A stretch of DNA of 64,000 nucleotides from Vibrio sp. CK2-1 (GTDB taxonomy: Bacteria > Pseudomonadota > Gammaproteobacteria > Enterobacterales > Vibrionaceae), in the NCBI RefSeq assembly GCF_021726515.1, contig NZ_JAKKCJ010000005.1, positions 124,001 to 188,000 of the forward strand, given 5' to 3'. Position numbers and translations under genes: made by a program. The notes below the pieces were generated by a model. The model made no database searches, had not been told where the DNA came from, and saw nothing but the letters and a program-made list of their open reading frames with translations. Position 1 is the stretch's first letter, and each line of letters opens with the position of its first letter. This document shows positions 53,787 to 63,493 of the stretch, piece after piece.

Positions 53787-54515
53787 CTACTTCTTTTTGT
53801 TAAGCTCGATAAGTTGTTCTGTGCGTTTAACCGCATCATCTAACCCAAGCTCTTTATAGGCTTCTAGCTGAATTTTTAATGAATCTCGCGCGGCAATAGT
53901 ATCCGGGTAGGTTTTTTGGATCTCTTGGCAACGGTTGATCGCAGCCACCCAAGCTTCGCGACGCAAATAAAAATCGGCAGAAGAAAGATCATATTCCGCT
54001 AAACGGTTTTTTAATGAGTTTAAACGAGCACGTGAATCTGCCGCATATAGGCTATCAGGGTAGCGTTCTAGTAAACGTTTGAAATCAATAAAGGCGGCTT
54101 TTACTGGCTCAGGATCTCTATCGTGACGATCCATGTTAAATAGCGAGTGCATAAAGTTGGAATCTTGCGCCATGTGGGTCAAACCACGCATGTATAACAC
54201 CCAGTCAGAGCGTTCATGAGTCGGATTTAAACGGGTAAATCGCTCAATCGTGGCTAAAGTTAATGGGTAGTCACCATTTTTGTAGTAGGCAAAAATCAAA
54301 TCTAACTGTACTTGGTCTGAATACGGACCAAATGGGTAGCGAGAATCTAATGCTTCTAACTTTTTAATTGATTCAGCCCAGCTACCAGCTTGAAGTTCTT
54401 GCTGAGCTTGGGTGTAAAGATCCGATGGCGGAATGTCTGGTACTGCGTCTTTGTTGTCAGCACAGCCAGCAAGAAAGAGTAGGGAAATAAGTCCCAAAAG
54501 GTATTGGCGTTTCAT
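53787..54515 (-). CDS. bamD: outer membrane protein assembly factor BamD
   Basis: BamD is the essential lipoprotein of the BAM complex that inserts beta-barrel proteins. The 242-aa protein has a lipobox LLFLAGC with C18 and five TPR-like repeats (YTQAQQELQAGSWAESIKKLEAL, YPFGPYSDQVQLDLIFAYYKNGDYPLTLATIERF and so on). DWVLYMRGLTHM is typical. It is divergent from rluD with 160 bp between. Confidence 0.95.
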   Translation of the reverse strand: MKRQYLLGLISLLFLAGCADNKDAVPDIPPSDLYTQAQQELQAGSWAESIKKLEALDSRYPFGPYSDQVQLDLIFAYYKNGDYPLTLATIERFTRLNPTHERSDWVLYMRGLTHMAQDSNFMHSLFNMDRHDRDPEPVKAAFIDFKRLLERYPDSLYAADSRARLNSLKNRLAEYDLSSADFYLRREAWVAAINRCQEIQKTYPDTIAARDSLKIQLEAYKELGLDDAVKRTEQLIELNKKK

Positions 54516-54584
54516 CGTGAGGAGAAAATTCCTTGAATTAAATTTATCGCGTCCGTTACTTCTTACAACTTAACAGATACAATG

Positions 54585-54638
54585 GTGAATAACACTATTT
54601 TACCAATAACGGTGAATAGCCCTATTTTATCCATATTA
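54585..54638. repeat. 27-bp imperfect tandem repeat between bamD and rluD
   Basis: Two units begin GGTGAATAACACTATTTTAC (54585) and GGTGAATAGCCCTATTTTAT (54612) with a 27-bp period. A small palindrome TATCCAT / ATGGATA follows. It lies in the divergent promoter region and could be a regulator-binding site. Confidence 0.65.
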
Positions 54639-54675
54639 ATGGATATTAGTCTCATGGTTTTTTAAAAAGTTCGAT

Positions 54676-55647
54676 ATGGCTCAGCAGATAACACGCACCG
54701 ATACAGTTAAAGATTCTCAATTAGGCCAACGCTTAGATCAAGCGATTGCCGAATTATTTTCAGAATTCTCACGTTCACGCTTAAAAGAATGGTTGCTTGA
54801 AGGCAAGGTTCAAGTGGACGGTGAAGTCATCACTAAACCTCGTATCCGTGTCATGGGTGGAGAAGCGATTACTTTGTTAGCCGAGCTTGAAGATGAAGAA
54901 CGTTGGGAAGCTCAAGATATTCCACTCGATATCGTTTATGAAGACGAGCATTTATTAGTAATTAATAAGCCGAGAGATTTTGTTGTTCACCCAGGTGCAG
55001 GTACACCGGATGGCACGGTATTGAATGCGTTGTTGCATCACTACCCTGCGATTGCTGAAGTACCTCGTGCGGGTATTGTGCACCGTTTAGATAAAGACAC
55101 GACTGGTTTGATGGTAGTGGCGAAAACGGTTCAAACACAAACTCGCTTAGTTCGTGCCTTGCAAAAACGTAGAATCACTCGTGAATATGAAGCGATCATC
55201 CTTGGTAACATGACCGCTGGTGGCATGGTTGAAAAACCAATTGGTCGTCACTCAAGTAAGCGTACCTTGATGGCGGTGAACGAATTAGGTAAGCCTGCGG
55301 TAACTCACTACCGTGTGGCGGAGCATTTCCGTGTTCATACTCGTATTCGTTTACGTCTTGAAACGGGCCGTACCCACCAAATCCGTGTTCACATGTCATA
55401 TATTCAACATCCATTATTAGGTGATATTGCTTATGGTGGCCGTGCGCGTATTCCTAAAGGGGCTTCACCTGAATTAACGAATATGATTCGTAGCTTTGAT
55501 CGCCAAGCACTACACGCGGTAATGTTGAAGTTTGTTCACCCTGCAACGGGAGAAGAAATGAAGTTCCATGCACCGATTCCACATGACATGGTGGTGATGA
55601 CGGAAGCATTGCGCAAAGATGCGAAAGAAAACTTCGAAGAGGAATAA
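54676..55647 (+). CDS. rluD: 23S rRNA pseudouridine(1911/1915/1917) synthase RluD
   Basis: RluD makes three pseudouridines in helix 69 of 23S rRNA. The 323-aa protein has an N-terminal S4 domain (LGQRLDQAIAELFSEFSRSRLKEWLLEGKVQVDG) and the RluA-type catalytic domain with D139 (GIVHRLDKDTTG). FETGRTHQIRVHMSYI-like sequence (LETGRTHQIRVH) is present. pgeF follows 6 bp later. Confidence 0.96.
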   Translation: MAQQITRTDTVKDSQLGQRLDQAIAELFSEFSRSRLKEWLLEGKVQVDGEVITKPRIRVMGGEAITLLAELEDEERWEAQDIPLDIVYEDEHLLVINKPRDFVVHPGAGTPDGTVLNALLHHYPAIAEVPRAGIVHRLDKDTTGLMVVAKTVQTQTRLVRALQKRRITREYEAIILGNMTAGGMVEKPIGRHSSKRTLMAVNELGKPAVTHYRVAEHFRVHTRIRLRLETGRTHQIRVHMSYIQHPLLGDIAYGGRARIPKGASPELTNMIRSFDRQALHAVMLKFVHPATGEEMKFHAPIPHDMVVMTEALRKDAKENFEEE

Positions 55648-55653
55648 GGTGAG

Positions 55654-56391
55654 ATGAATAATATTGTTCTACCAAATTGGCCTGCGCCTAAAAACGTCAA
55701 AGCGTTTGGCTCTACTCGTTTGGGAGGAGCATCAACCGGTGTTTATCAAGGGTTAAATCTTGGTATGCACGTCAATGATGACAGCAATATTGTTCAAGCT
55801 AATCGTGATGAAATCGTGCAGTTGCATAATATGCCGACGTCACCGGTTTGGCTAAATCAAACCCATTCGACCAAAGTGGTTGAACTATTAAAACCAACAC
55901 AACAAGTGTTAGATGCTGATGGTTCGATCACGAGTCACAATAAAATTGTGTGCGCTGTAATGACCGCTGATTGCTTACCGGTACTGTTAACCAACACCGA
56001 TGGTACTCAAGTTGCAGCGGTTCATGCGGGTTGGCGTGGACTTGCCGATGGTATTTTAGAAAATGCCGTGCAGCAGTTTACTAAGCCGAGTCAGGTAATG
56101 GCTTGGTTAGGTCCTGCTATTGGCCCAAGTGCATTTGAAGTTGGGGAAGATGTTTATCAAACGTTCACCCAGCATGATAGCCATGCGCAAGATGCTTTCA
56201 TTCAGCATCCATCTCATTCCAACAAGTGGTTGGCTGATATGTCGATTTTGGCAACTCAGCGATTAAACCAAGCTGGAGTAGAGCAAGTGTTTGCTAGCCA
56301 ACGTTGCACTTTCTCTGAGCCAGAAAACTTCTATTCTTATCGCCGCGATGGCGTGACAGGCAGACAAGCGACCTTTATTTGGATTGAGTAA
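55654..56391 (+). CDS. pgeF: peptidoglycan editing factor / multicopper-type purine nucleosidase PgeF (YfiH)
   Basis: The 245-aa DUF152/YfiH protein has the conserved TADCLPVLL, HAGWRGLADGILENAV and the C-terminal CTFSEPENFYSYRRDGVTGRQATFI segments, with the Cys/His zinc ligands in these motifs. Family members have been described as purine nucleoside phosphorylase/deaminase and as a peptidoglycan-fidelity factor. It is co-oriented with rluD and lies upstream of clpB, as in E. coli. Confidence 0.93.
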   Translation: MNNIVLPNWPAPKNVKAFGSTRLGGASTGVYQGLNLGMHVNDDSNIVQANRDEIVQLHNMPTSPVWLNQTHSTKVVELLKPTQQVLDADGSITSHNKIVCAVMTADCLPVLLTNTDGTQVAAVHAGWRGLADGILENAVQQFTKPSQVMAWLGPAIGPSAFEVGEDVYQTFTQHDSHAQDAFIQHPSHSNKWLADMSILATQRLNQAGVEQVFASQRCTFSEPENFYSYRRDGVTGRQATFIWIE

Positions 56392-56413
56392 ATAGAGTTA
56401 TTCGCTTTTTCTA

Positions 56414-56443
56414 CTTGAAAAGATCCTCCCTAGCATCCATTTA
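56414..56443 (+). promoter_or_regulatory. sigma-32 heat-shock promoter of clpB
   Basis: CTTGAAA (56414-56420) matches the sigma-32 -35 element exactly. After 14 bp, ATCCATTTA (56435-56443) matches the CCCCATTTA-like -10 at 7 of 9 positions. It lies 53 bp upstream of the clpB start. Confidence 0.78.
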
Positions 56444-56496
56444 TAAGCCATAACTAATGTATCTCTTTGATAACTTTCTTAGAGTGGAGGCTTAAT

Positions 56497-59073
56497 ATGC
56501 GTTTCGATAAATTTACCAGTAAATTCCAGCTTGCCATTTCTGATGCGCAATCTCTTGCGCTAGGCCGTGATCATCAATTCATCGAGCCTGTGCATTTAAT
56601 GCAAGCATTGCTAAATCAAGATGGCAGCACTATTCGTCCTATTTTTACCATGCTAGGAATTGATGCCACTCAACTGCGATCTAAAGTTGCTCAAGAGTTG
56701 GATAAATTACCTAAAGTCACTGGTATTGGTGGTGATGTTCAAGCTTCTAAGAGCCTAGGTAACTTACTGAACGTCTGCGATAAAATTGCTCAACAACGTA
56801 AAGACAGTTACATCTCTTCTGAACTGTTTTTGCTGGCAGCGGTGGAAGATAACGGCCCACTAGGCAAAATGTTTAAAGAGTTTGGCTTAAATAAAGCGAA
56901 TGTCACTAAAGCGATTGATGAGATCCGTGGTGGACAAAATGTTGACGATCCGAATGCGGAAGAAAAACGTCAAGCCTTAGAAAAGTACACCATTGATTTA
57001 ACCGAACGTGCTGAGCAAGGCAAACTTGATCCTGTGATTGGGCGTGATGATGAAATTCGTCGCACCATTCAGGTTTTGCAACGTCGTACCAAAAACAACC
57101 CTGTATTGATTGGTCAACCGGGTGTTGGTAAGACTGCAATCGTTGAAGGCTTAGCTTTGCGAATCGTTAATAACGAAGTACCGGAAGGGTTACGTAATCG
57201 TCGTGTGCTTTCGTTAGATATGGGCGCATTGATCGCCGGTGCGAAATATCGCGGTGAATTTGAAGAGCGCCTAAAAGCGGTATTGAATGAACTGGCGCAA
57301 GAAGACGGTAACGTGATTTTGTTCATCGATGAATTGCATACCATGGTGGGTGCGGGTAAAGGCGAAGGCTCGATGGATGCCGGTAATATGCTGAAACCTG
57401 CTTTGGCTCGTGGTGAGCTTCACTGTGTGGGGGCGACGACGCTGGATGAATATCGTCAATATGTCGAAAAAGATCCTGCATTAGAGCGTCGTTTCCAAAA
57501 AGTGCTGGTGGATGAACCTACGGTTGAAGATACCATTGCGATTTTACGTGGTTTGAAAGAGCGCTATGAGCTGCATCACCATGTTGAAATTACCGATCCT
57601 GCGATTGTGGCGGCGGCAAGTTTATCTAACCGTTATGTATCGGATCGTCAGTTACCAGATAAAGCGATCGATTTGATTGATGAAGCGGCATCGAGTATTC
57701 GTATCCAGATGGATTCTAAACCGGAATCGATGGATCGTTTAGATCGCCGTATTATTCAATTAAAAATCGAGCAGCAAGCACTGTTAAACGAAAGTGATGC
57801 AGCAAGTACCAAGCGTCTTGCGATTCTTAACCAAGAACTGGAAGAGAAAGAGCGTGAATATTCTGAGCTAGAAGAAGTGTGGAAAACTGAAAAAGCCTCA
57901 CTTTCTGGTACTCAACATATTAAAACTGAACTGGAGCAAGCTCGGTTGGATATGGATGTGGCTCGCCGTGCTGGTGACTTACAACGAATGTCTGAGTTGC
58001 AATATGGCAAGATCCCAGAGCTAGAAAAGCAATTGGAGAATGCCTCACAAGCCGAGAATATTGAGCTGACGTTGCTGAAAAATCGCGTGACTGATGCAGA
58101 GATTGCCGAAGTGCTATCACGCCAAACTGGTATTCCAGTATCGAAAATGCTCGAAGCGGAGAAAGCTAAATTACTTTCGATGGAAACGGTGTTACATGAA
58201 CGTGTGATTGGTCAGAAAGAAGCGGTAGATGTCGTGTCGAATGCGATTCGTCGTAGTCGTGCTGGGCTGTCGGATCCGAATAAACCGATTGGCTCTTTCT
58301 TGTTCCTAGGTCCAACCGGGGTAGGTAAAACCGAGCTATGTAAAACATTAGCGAACTTTATGTTTGATAGTGAAGATGCCATGGTTCGGATTGATATGTC
58401 GGAGTTTATGGAGAAACATTCGGTGTCTCGTTTAGTCGGCGCGCCTCCGGGTTATGTTGGCTACGAAGAAGGTGGTTACCTAACCGAAGCGGTCCGCCGT
58501 AAACCTTACTCGGTGATTTTACTTGATGAGGTAGAAAAAGCGCATCCAGATGTATTTAATATTTTATTGCAAGTGTTAGATGATGGACGTTTGACTGATG
58601 GACAAGGCCGAACGGTAGACTTTAAAAATACCGTGGTGATCATGACATCCAACCTAGGCTCTGATCGTATTCAAGAAAAGGCGGCAACGTCAGATTATGA
58701 ATCGATGAAAGCCGAAGTCATGGAGATCGTCAGCCAACACTTTAGACCTGAGTTCTTGAACCGCGTGGATGAAAGTGTCGTCTTCCATCCATTAGGACAA
58801 GATCAAATCAAGTCAATTGCCTCGATTCAGCTTGATCGCTTACGTCAACGTATGGCGGAAAAAGAGTATGAATTAGAAGTGAACGAAGACGTGTTGTCTT
58901 TGGTTGCGGCAGTCGGGTTTGACCCGGTTTATGGGGCTCGACCATTGAAACGTGCGATCCAACAAATGGTCGAAAACCCATTGGCTCGTTCGATTCTGGC
59001 TGGGGAGCTAATTCCTGGGCAGAAAGTCCATCTAACGGTGAAAGATGATGAGATCGTCGCTCATCAGTCTTAA
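56497..59073 (+). CDS. clpB: disaggregase chaperone ClpB
   Basis: ClpB extracts and refolds aggregated protein with DnaK. The 858-aa protein from ATG 56497 (GGAGG upstream) has the N-terminal domain, AAA-1 with Walker A GQPGVGKT near 206, the coiled-coil middle domain (about 410-520), and AAA-2 with Walker A GPTGVGKT near 606 and the pore loop GYVGYEEGG. An in-frame start at 56467 would add ten non-family residues. Length equals E. coli ClpB plus one residue. Confidence 0.97.
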   Translation: MRFDKFTSKFQLAISDAQSLALGRDHQFIEPVHLMQALLNQDGSTIRPIFTMLGIDATQLRSKVAQELDKLPKVTGIGGDVQASKSLGNLLNVCDKIAQQRKDSYISSELFLLAAVEDNGPLGKMFKEFGLNKANVTKAIDEIRGGQNVDDPNAEEKRQALEKYTIDLTERAEQGKLDPVIGRDDEIRRTIQVLQRRTKNNPVLIGQPGVGKTAIVEGLALRIVNNEVPEGLRNRRVLSLDMGALIAGAKYRGEFEERLKAVLNELAQEDGNVILFIDELHTMVGAGKGEGSMDAGNMLKPALARGELHCVGATTLDEYRQYVEKDPALERRFQKVLVDEPTVEDTIAILRGLKERYELHHHVEITDPAIVAAASLSNRYVSDRQLPDKAIDLIDEAASSIRIQMDSKPESMDRLDRRIIQLKIEQQALLNESDAASTKRLAILNQELEEKEREYSELEEVWKTEKASLSGTQHIKTELEQARLDMDVARRAGDLQRMSELQYGKIPELEKQLENASQAENIELTLLKNRVTDAEIAEVLSRQTGIPVSKMLEAEKAKLLSMETVLHERVIGQKEAVDVVSNAIRRSRAGLSDPNKPIGSFLFLGPTGVGKTELCKTLANFMFDSEDAMVRIDMSEFMEKHSVSRLVGAPPGYVGYEEGGYLTEAVRRKPYSVILLDEVEKAHPDVFNILLQVLDDGRLTDGQGRTVDFKNTVVIMTSNLGSDRIQEKAATSDYESMKAEVMEIVSQHFRPEFLNRVDESVVFHPLGQDQIKSIASIQLDRLRQRMAEKEYELEVNEDVLSLVAAVGFDPVYGARPLKRAIQQMVENPLARSILAGELIPGQKVHLTVKDDEIVAHQS

Positions 59074-59091
59074 TTAAATCGTCAATGAATC

Positions 59092-59120
59092 AAAGGGAGC
59101 AATTATCTGCTCCCTTTTTT
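59092..59120 (+). terminator. clpB terminator
   Basis: AAAGGGAGCA / TGCTCCCTTT form a 10-bp stem with a 6-nt loop, followed by a T-run. Confidence 0.92.
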
Positions 59121-59136
59121 ATGTCTTACTATTCAG

Positions 59137-60126
59137 CTATTTCGCAAAGTTTGCCTTAATTCTCATGTTCAAATACTCTTCGGCAGTCATTGCTTGATAT
59201 TTTTTATTCGGCCCTTGAATAACTTGATCTTTATTGGCCTGACAGAAAAATGCCATGCTATAGCGTGAACCTTGATTTTCTTCAGGGTAGGGCATGCGAA
59301 CGCGGTGCAATGTCGATTTCAACTTGTCATCACTCCAGCGCATTAACATATCGCCAATATTACAAGTGATCACGCCAGCTTGTGGCTCTACATTACTCCA
59401 GACCTGTTGATGCTGAGAATCCTTCCCCGCGGCAACTTGTAATCCGCCTTGATTCGGTTGTTGGAATACCATAGTCAAACAATCAAAATCAGTATGAGCG
59501 CCCGCGCGCCAATGTTCTTCGCCGTGTGGCAGTTGCGCCATTGGTAAATAGTGAAGTAGCCTTAATGTACTTTGATATTGCTCTGAACTCGGTTGGTGGA
59601 CTTGCGTGAAAAAGTCGCGTTCAAATCCCAGTTTATCGGCAAAACAAGACAGGATATTCATACCGAGTTGCCACGCTTGAGATTCAAAATTGAGCATATC
59701 TTGCTGGAAACTGGTTAGAGCCGCTTGGTTTGGCCATATTCCTTCCATGTGAGGACGCGTGATTTGGTAGGATTCTTTTTGATCGGCAGTACCTGTGGAA
59801 GGGCGAACCTGTTGCTTAAATTCCCAACCGGCATTTTTTCCTGGTTTTAGGCTTAACGGCTGTTTTTGTTGTTGAGGAAGAGAGAACAATTGCTCACTAA
59901 GTTGAAAGGCGTGTTCAATATCCTCTAGAGCAATGGAGTGGTTTTTAATTTGAAAGAAACCGACTTGGGTGGCGGCTTGCCATAGTTCTTCTGTGACCTC
60001 TGCTCGGCGAGATTCAAATTGGCTCATATCTATGATGGGAATATTGCTATGTTCCGCATCAATGCCTTTTCCGCCGATGGTAGTTTCAAATTGCAGTTCA
60101 TCTAGTGCGTAAGCTGTCGTTGTCAT
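59137..60126 (-). CDS. isopenicillin N synthase-like Fe(II)/2-oxoglutarate dioxygenase
   Basis: The 329-aa protein from ATG 60126 (GGAGA upstream) has the DIOX_N domain (NIPIIDMSQFESRRAE..VGFFQIKNH) and the 2OG-Fe(II) jelly roll. Iron ligands are H211 and D213 (GAHTDFDCLTMVFQ) and H274 (LHRVRMP); R288/S290 (RYS) should bind 2-oxoglutarate. Such enzymes hydroxylate or oxidise small molecules. The position after a guanine-deaminase-like gene and behind an NMT1-type riboswitch suggests oxidation of a purine. It could also be reached by read-through from the upstream operon. The exact substrate is unknown. Confidence 0.85.
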   Translation of the reverse strand: MTTTAYALDELQFETTIGGKGIDAEHSNIPIIDMSQFESRRAEVTEELWQAATQVGFFQIKNHSIALEDIEHAFQLSEQLFSLPQQQKQPLSLKPGKNAGWEFKQQVRPSTGTADQKESYQITRPHMEGIWPNQAALTSFQQDMLNFESQAWQLGMNILSCFADKLGFERDFFTQVHQPSSEQYQSTLRLLHYLPMAQLPHGEEHWRAGAHTDFDCLTMVFQQPNQGGLQVAAGKDSQHQQVWSNVEPQAGVITCNIGDMLMRWSDDKLKSTLHRVRMPYPEENQGSRYSMAFFCQANKDQVIQGPNKKYQAMTAEEYLNMRIKANFAK

Positions 60127-60163
60127 ATTATTTCTCCAATAGTTAAGCGTGTGCTTAGTGATT

Positions 60164-60210
60164 GGAGCAATGCCCAGCAATGGTTACCCATTACAGACCG
60201 CTTCTACTCC
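60164..60210 (-). promoter_or_regulatory. NMT1-motif (xanthine/urate) riboswitch candidate, upstream of the oxygenase
   Basis: On the minus strand the RNA has outer stem GGAG / CTCC, a conserved 5' loop UAGAAGCGGU, an inner 7-bp stem GUAAUGG / CCAUUGC with a GUAA tetraloop, and the 3' loop UGGGCAUUG. Two other copies near 63.45 and 63.8 kb share the loops but have different stem sequences, so the stems co-vary. It ends 37 bp before the oxygenase start. NMT1-motif RNAs sense xanthine and uric acid (recalled). Confidence 0.72.
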
Positions 60211-60242
60211 TGTTGTGTTTATTCTGCTATGTATAAGAAGGT

Positions 60243-60716
60243 TTACCAAACACCATCATGTATTTGCGCCGCTTGCTCTTCCATCAGTGGACCAATGATT
60301 TCAATCGGTCGTTGTCCTGCTGAAAAAACAGTACGACAAGGTAGATCTAAGGTTGGGTTCTCAGGGTGATTACCGGTGATTTGTTTTAGCCGATGTTCAC
60401 TTAATCCGTAAACCACTCTCCCTACGCCCGCCCAATAAATCGCTCCGGCGCACATGGCGCAAGGTTCGGCAGAAATATACAGAGTGCAGTCTTTCAAATA
60501 ATCAGGGCGATATTTTTGACTCGCTTCCGTCATGATTAATCGCTCAGCATGGCCGGTCATATCTTTATTCGGTAGATAGCCATTGATTTGTTCAAGCAGC
60601 ACTTCGCCTTTTTCGTTGACTAAAATTGCCGCAAAAGGATGAATGCCTTGCTGCTTGGCTTTTTCAGCTAAATCGAGACTTTGCTGTAAGTGTTTTTTGT
60701 CTTGTTCTGGTGTCAT
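60243..60716 (-). CDS. guanine-deaminase-like nucleoside/base deaminase
   Basis: The 157-aa protein belongs to the cytidine/deoxycytidylate deaminase superfamily. The zinc site is H56-A-E58 (GHAERLIM) and P85-C-A-M-C89 (AEPCAMCAGAIYWAG). The pattern HPFAAILVNEKGEVL and the C-terminal W resemble the Bacillus-type guanine deaminase, which makes xanthine from guanine. Cytosine or another base cannot be excluded. It is the fourth gene of the ABC transporter operon (11 bp after the permease). Confidence 0.82.
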   Translation of the reverse strand: MTPEQDKKHLQQSLDLAEKAKQQGIHPFAAILVNEKGEVLLEQINGYLPNKDMTGHAERLIMTEASQKYRPDYLKDCTLYISAEPCAMCAGAIYWAGVGRVVYGLSEHRLKQITGNHPENPTLDLPCRTVFSAGQRPIEIIGPLMEEQAAQIHDGVW

Positions 60717-60727
60717 GTGCTTGCTCC

Positions 60728-61501
60728 TTAATGGCTTTTATCTTGAGGTAAGCTCCAAGCGAAGAAACCTTTTTGAATCCAATGCGCGGATTTAAATAGC
60801 AGCATGCTCACCGCAGAGAGAAACACTAGGGCTGCAAAAGCTTGCGGGATCTTAAAGTATGACGTTGAAAATTGAACAAAGTAGCCTAGGCCTTTTTCAG
60901 CAGCGACAAATTCTGAAATAACCGCGCCAATCACCGACAGCGTAATAGCCACTTTGACACCACTAAAGATGTGGGGAATGGCATAAGGTAGGCGAATTTG
61001 CCAAATGGTTTTTGCTCGCGACACGTTGAGTGACTTGGATAACTCTATTAATTCCGATGGGGTAGATAACATGCCGGTTGTGGCAGAAACGACTAATGGG
61101 AAAAAGGTAATTAAGCAGGTAATGGCTAAACGTGGTGCATCTCCTGTACCTAAAATCACAATAAGTAGTGGCGCAATGGCAACCACTGGTGTGGATTGTA
61201 CGATTACCAGTAGTGGGAAAACCGCTTTAGTTAAAAACTTGGAGCTGACCATCATTATCGCTAAAGGAATACTGACTAACAGCGATAAGCCAAAACCTAA
61301 TAATGCGATTCTTAATGTTGCCCAGAGGTTATCGAGCCAGCGTTCAGCCGAGACTTGCATAAAGGCTTCTGCGATAGCCGATGGTGCTGGCAAAATAAAG
61401 TTAGGGATCTCAAATGCGCGGCAGATGATTTCCCATATCGGTAGAATAGCCAGCATCGCCAGTAATGGTAGGCTATTTTTATAAAGCTTTTTAATAGACA
61501 T
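60728..61501 (-). CDS. ABC transporter permease (SsuC/ThiX-type)
   Basis: The 257-aa inner-membrane protein has about six membrane segments and the BPD permease loop EAA-like region (SKSLNVSRAKTIWQIRLPYAIPHIFSGVKVAITLSVIGAVISEFVAAEKGLG spans it). It pairs with the ATPase 50 bp upstream and the NMT1-like binding protein. Relatives carry sulfonates, HMP-type thiamine precursors or purine-like compounds. The deaminase and riboswitch context favour a purine. Confidence 0.9.
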   Translation of the reverse strand: MSIKKLYKNSLPLLAMLAILPIWEIICRAFEIPNFILPAPSAIAEAFMQVSAERWLDNLWATLRIALLGFGLSLLVSIPLAIMMVSSKFLTKAVFPLLVIVQSTPVVAIAPLLIVILGTGDAPRLAITCLITFFPLVVSATTGMLSTPSELIELSKSLNVSRAKTIWQIRLPYAIPHIFSGVKVAITLSVIGAVISEFVAAEKGLGYFVQFSTSYFKIPQAFAALVFLSAVSMLLFKSAHWIQKGFFAWSLPQDKSH

Positions 61502-61551
61502 ACTATTTCCTTATAGTGACGTCGTATGAACAAAGAGTATCGCTAGTTAGG

Positions 61552-62367
61552 CTAGGCGACAGTCCTTATTTGAGAGACATTGCTTTCGTTTTCTTGCTGA
61601 GTTGAAGGGGGGGAGTAAAAATGCTCCCTGATTTTCCCTGTGTATTCAGCAAATAGTCGATGTTGAATGGTCTCGAGTGTTCTAGGTCTAGGTAGATCGA
61701 TATTAATTTCTTCTACCACGGTACTTGGACGAGGGCCCATCACTAGTACTTTGTCTGACAGTAAGACCGCTTCAGATATCGAGTGAGTGATAAATAACAC
61801 GGTTTTAGGCTTCTCATTCCACAGGCGTAGTAACTCAAAGCCCATTTCTTCTCGGGTCAGTGCATCTAGTGCGGAAAATGGCTCATCCATAATTAAAATA
61901 TCAGGATCAAGTAACAGCGCTCGTGCAATGCCTAATCGTTGTTGCATACCGCCGGAAAGTTGATCCGGCATGCTGTTATGAAAGTCTTTTAATCCCACTT
62001 TGTTGATCAGCTGTTTAGCAAAATCACGCTCTTTATTGGTGATATGACCAAATTTATGCTTGAGTGGAAACAATACGTTTTCGAGTACATTCTTCCACGG
62101 CAGTAAGGTCGGCTTTTGAAAAACAATCCCGATGTCTTCTCTCGGTTCGGTAACTTGGCGGCCAAAGATTTCGACTTGGCCTTCGGTCGATTGCATTAAT
62201 CCTGAAAGTAATCTCAGCAAGGTGGATTTACCACAACCAGAAGGGCCAACGATCGAAATAAACTGGTTCTTCTCAACATCAAAATTGACGTTGTTTAACA
62301 CTTTTACCGAGCCATTGTCACTGTGGTAGGTGTGGCCAACTTGTTTGAAAGAAACAAAAGGGTTCAT
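61552..62367 (-). CDS. ABC transporter ATP-binding protein (SsuB/ThiZ-type)
   Basis: The 271-aa ATPase has Walker A GPSGCGKST, Q-loop VFQKPTLLPWKN, signature LSGGMQQRLGIARAL, Walker B ILIMDEPFSALD and the H-loop THSISEA. It overlaps the binding-protein gene by 4 bp (ATGA), which indicates coupling. It energises the importer of this operon. Confidence 0.94.
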   Translation of the reverse strand: MNPFVSFKQVGHTYHSDNGSVKVLNNVNFDVEKNQFISIVGPSGCGKSTLLRLLSGLMQSTEGQVEIFGRQVTEPREDIGIVFQKPTLLPWKNVLENVLFPLKHKFGHITNKERDFAKQLINKVGLKDFHNSMPDQLSGGMQQRLGIARALLLDPDILIMDEPFSALDALTREEMGFELLRLWNEKPKTVLFITHSISEAVLLSDKVLVMGPRPSTVVEEINIDLPRPRTLETIQHRLFAEYTGKIREHFYSPPSTQQENESNVSQIRTVA

Positions 62368-63371
62368 GATTTACCTCCCGGCATAAAGTCACGAGAAATA
62401 GCGCTTTCAGGATCAAATTTATTGACGTCGAGTTGTTGAGCTTCCGCTGTCCATTTCCAAGTTTCAGCAAGGCGCTCTGGGGTAAAGGCACCGATGCCAT
62501 CTTTATTACTGACTTCATTAATCACTAAGTCTTTAATCGACATAATGGTATCGGCGGCTTGTTGGGTATCCACTTCGGGCACCATTTTATGAACATCTTG
62601 CGCGCTTTGCTGCGGATGTTCCCATGTATAGGCAACGGCTTTGGCATAAGCTTTGATAAACCGTTTCGCGACATCAGGCTTTTCCGCTAAGAAACGATCA
62701 CTGGCAATAAGTGAAGAGGAATAAAAATCTAACCCTGCATCATGCCAAGGTAGGATCTTCAATTTCTTTCCTACTGCCTTAGCTTGGCTTTGGTTTTTAA
62801 CTGTATCAGTGACCCAAGAGATCATTACATCTGATTTGCCGGTGATCAGCATAGGGTTCAGTGCGCCCGGATCGGCTTTGGTGACTTTCACGCTGCTTTC
62901 ATCAACATGGTTTTTACGTAGTAGTAGGGGTAAGAATACGTTAGCAGAAGTGAAAGGAGAGGTTGCCACGCTTTTATTGGCAACATCTTTTACCGAGTTA
63001 ATGCCTGAATCTTCTAATACATAAAAAGCATAAGGCGCTTTGCTGAAGACAGAATAGACCGCTTTCACTGGCACATCATCATTGGCCTTAGCGACCAATA
63101 GTGATACGAGATCAGAAGAACCTATGTCTGCAGTACCGGTTGCAACCTTGGTGATAGCATCGGTTGAGCCTTTACCTTGGCGAATGGTGACATCAAGATC
63201 TTGCTCGGCAAAAAAGCCTTGCTGAACGGCAACATAAACTGGTGCTTTATCTCCCCCCGGTAGCCAGTCGAGTTGGAAGTTGACTTTGTCAGCGGCCATG
63301 ACATTGACGCTGGTGGATAGTGCAGCTGTGGTTAATGCTAAGTGGATGCATTGCTTGATTGAAAGTTTCAT
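62364..63371 (-). CDS. NMT1/THI5-like ABC transporter substrate-binding protein
   Basis: The 335-aa periplasmic protein has a signal peptide cleaved near VMA-ADK and the NMT1/THI5-like fold: VNFQLDWLPGGDKAPVYVAVQQGFFAEQDLDVTIRQGKGSTDAITKVATGTADIG and SSDLVSLL. It leads the operon SBP-ATPase-permease-deaminase-(oxygenase). A riboswitch candidate lies 79 bp upstream. NMT1-like proteins bind pyrimidine or purine-like ligands; the riboswitch points to xanthine- or urate-related compounds. Confidence 0.9.
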   Translation of the reverse strand: MKLSIKQCIHLALTTAALSTSVNVMAADKVNFQLDWLPGGDKAPVYVAVQQGFFAEQDLDVTIRQGKGSTDAITKVATGTADIGSSDLVSLLVAKANDDVPVKAVYSVFSKAPYAFYVLEDSGINSVKDVANKSVATSPFTSANVFLPLLLRKNHVDESSVKVTKADPGALNPMLITGKSDVMISWVTDTVKNQSQAKAVGKKLKILPWHDAGLDFYSSSLIASDRFLAEKPDVAKRFIKAYAKAVAYTWEHPQQSAQDVHKMVPEVDTQQAADTIMSIKDLVINEVSNKDGIGAFTPERLAETWKWTAEAQQLDVNKFDPESAISRDFMPGGKS

Positions 63372-63449
63372 TTGGTTCTCCTTTACTCAATATAATTCCA
63401 TATGGGCTTAATGATGATTCATTCAGCACTTTGGCAATTTTTGGTAATG

Positions 63450-63493
63450 GTGAGCAATGTCCCGATGTTTTGCATCTAACCGCTTCTACTCAC
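63450..63493 (-). promoter_or_regulatory. NMT1-motif (xanthine/urate) riboswitch candidate, upstream of the ABC operon
   Basis: Minus-strand RNA: outer stem GUGAG / CUCAC, 5' loop UAGAAGCGGUUA, inner stem GAUG / CAUC with loop CAAAA, and 3' loop GGGACAUUG. The loops are identical to the copy on the opposite strand at 63784-63828. It lies in the leader of the binding-protein gene. Confidence 0.78.

Noticed and set aside
53634..53843. 69-codon frame between raiA and bamD
   Set aside because: It reads through a strong terminator hairpin and overlaps the 3' end of bamD on the opposite strand; composition gives a low-complexity hydrophobic string.
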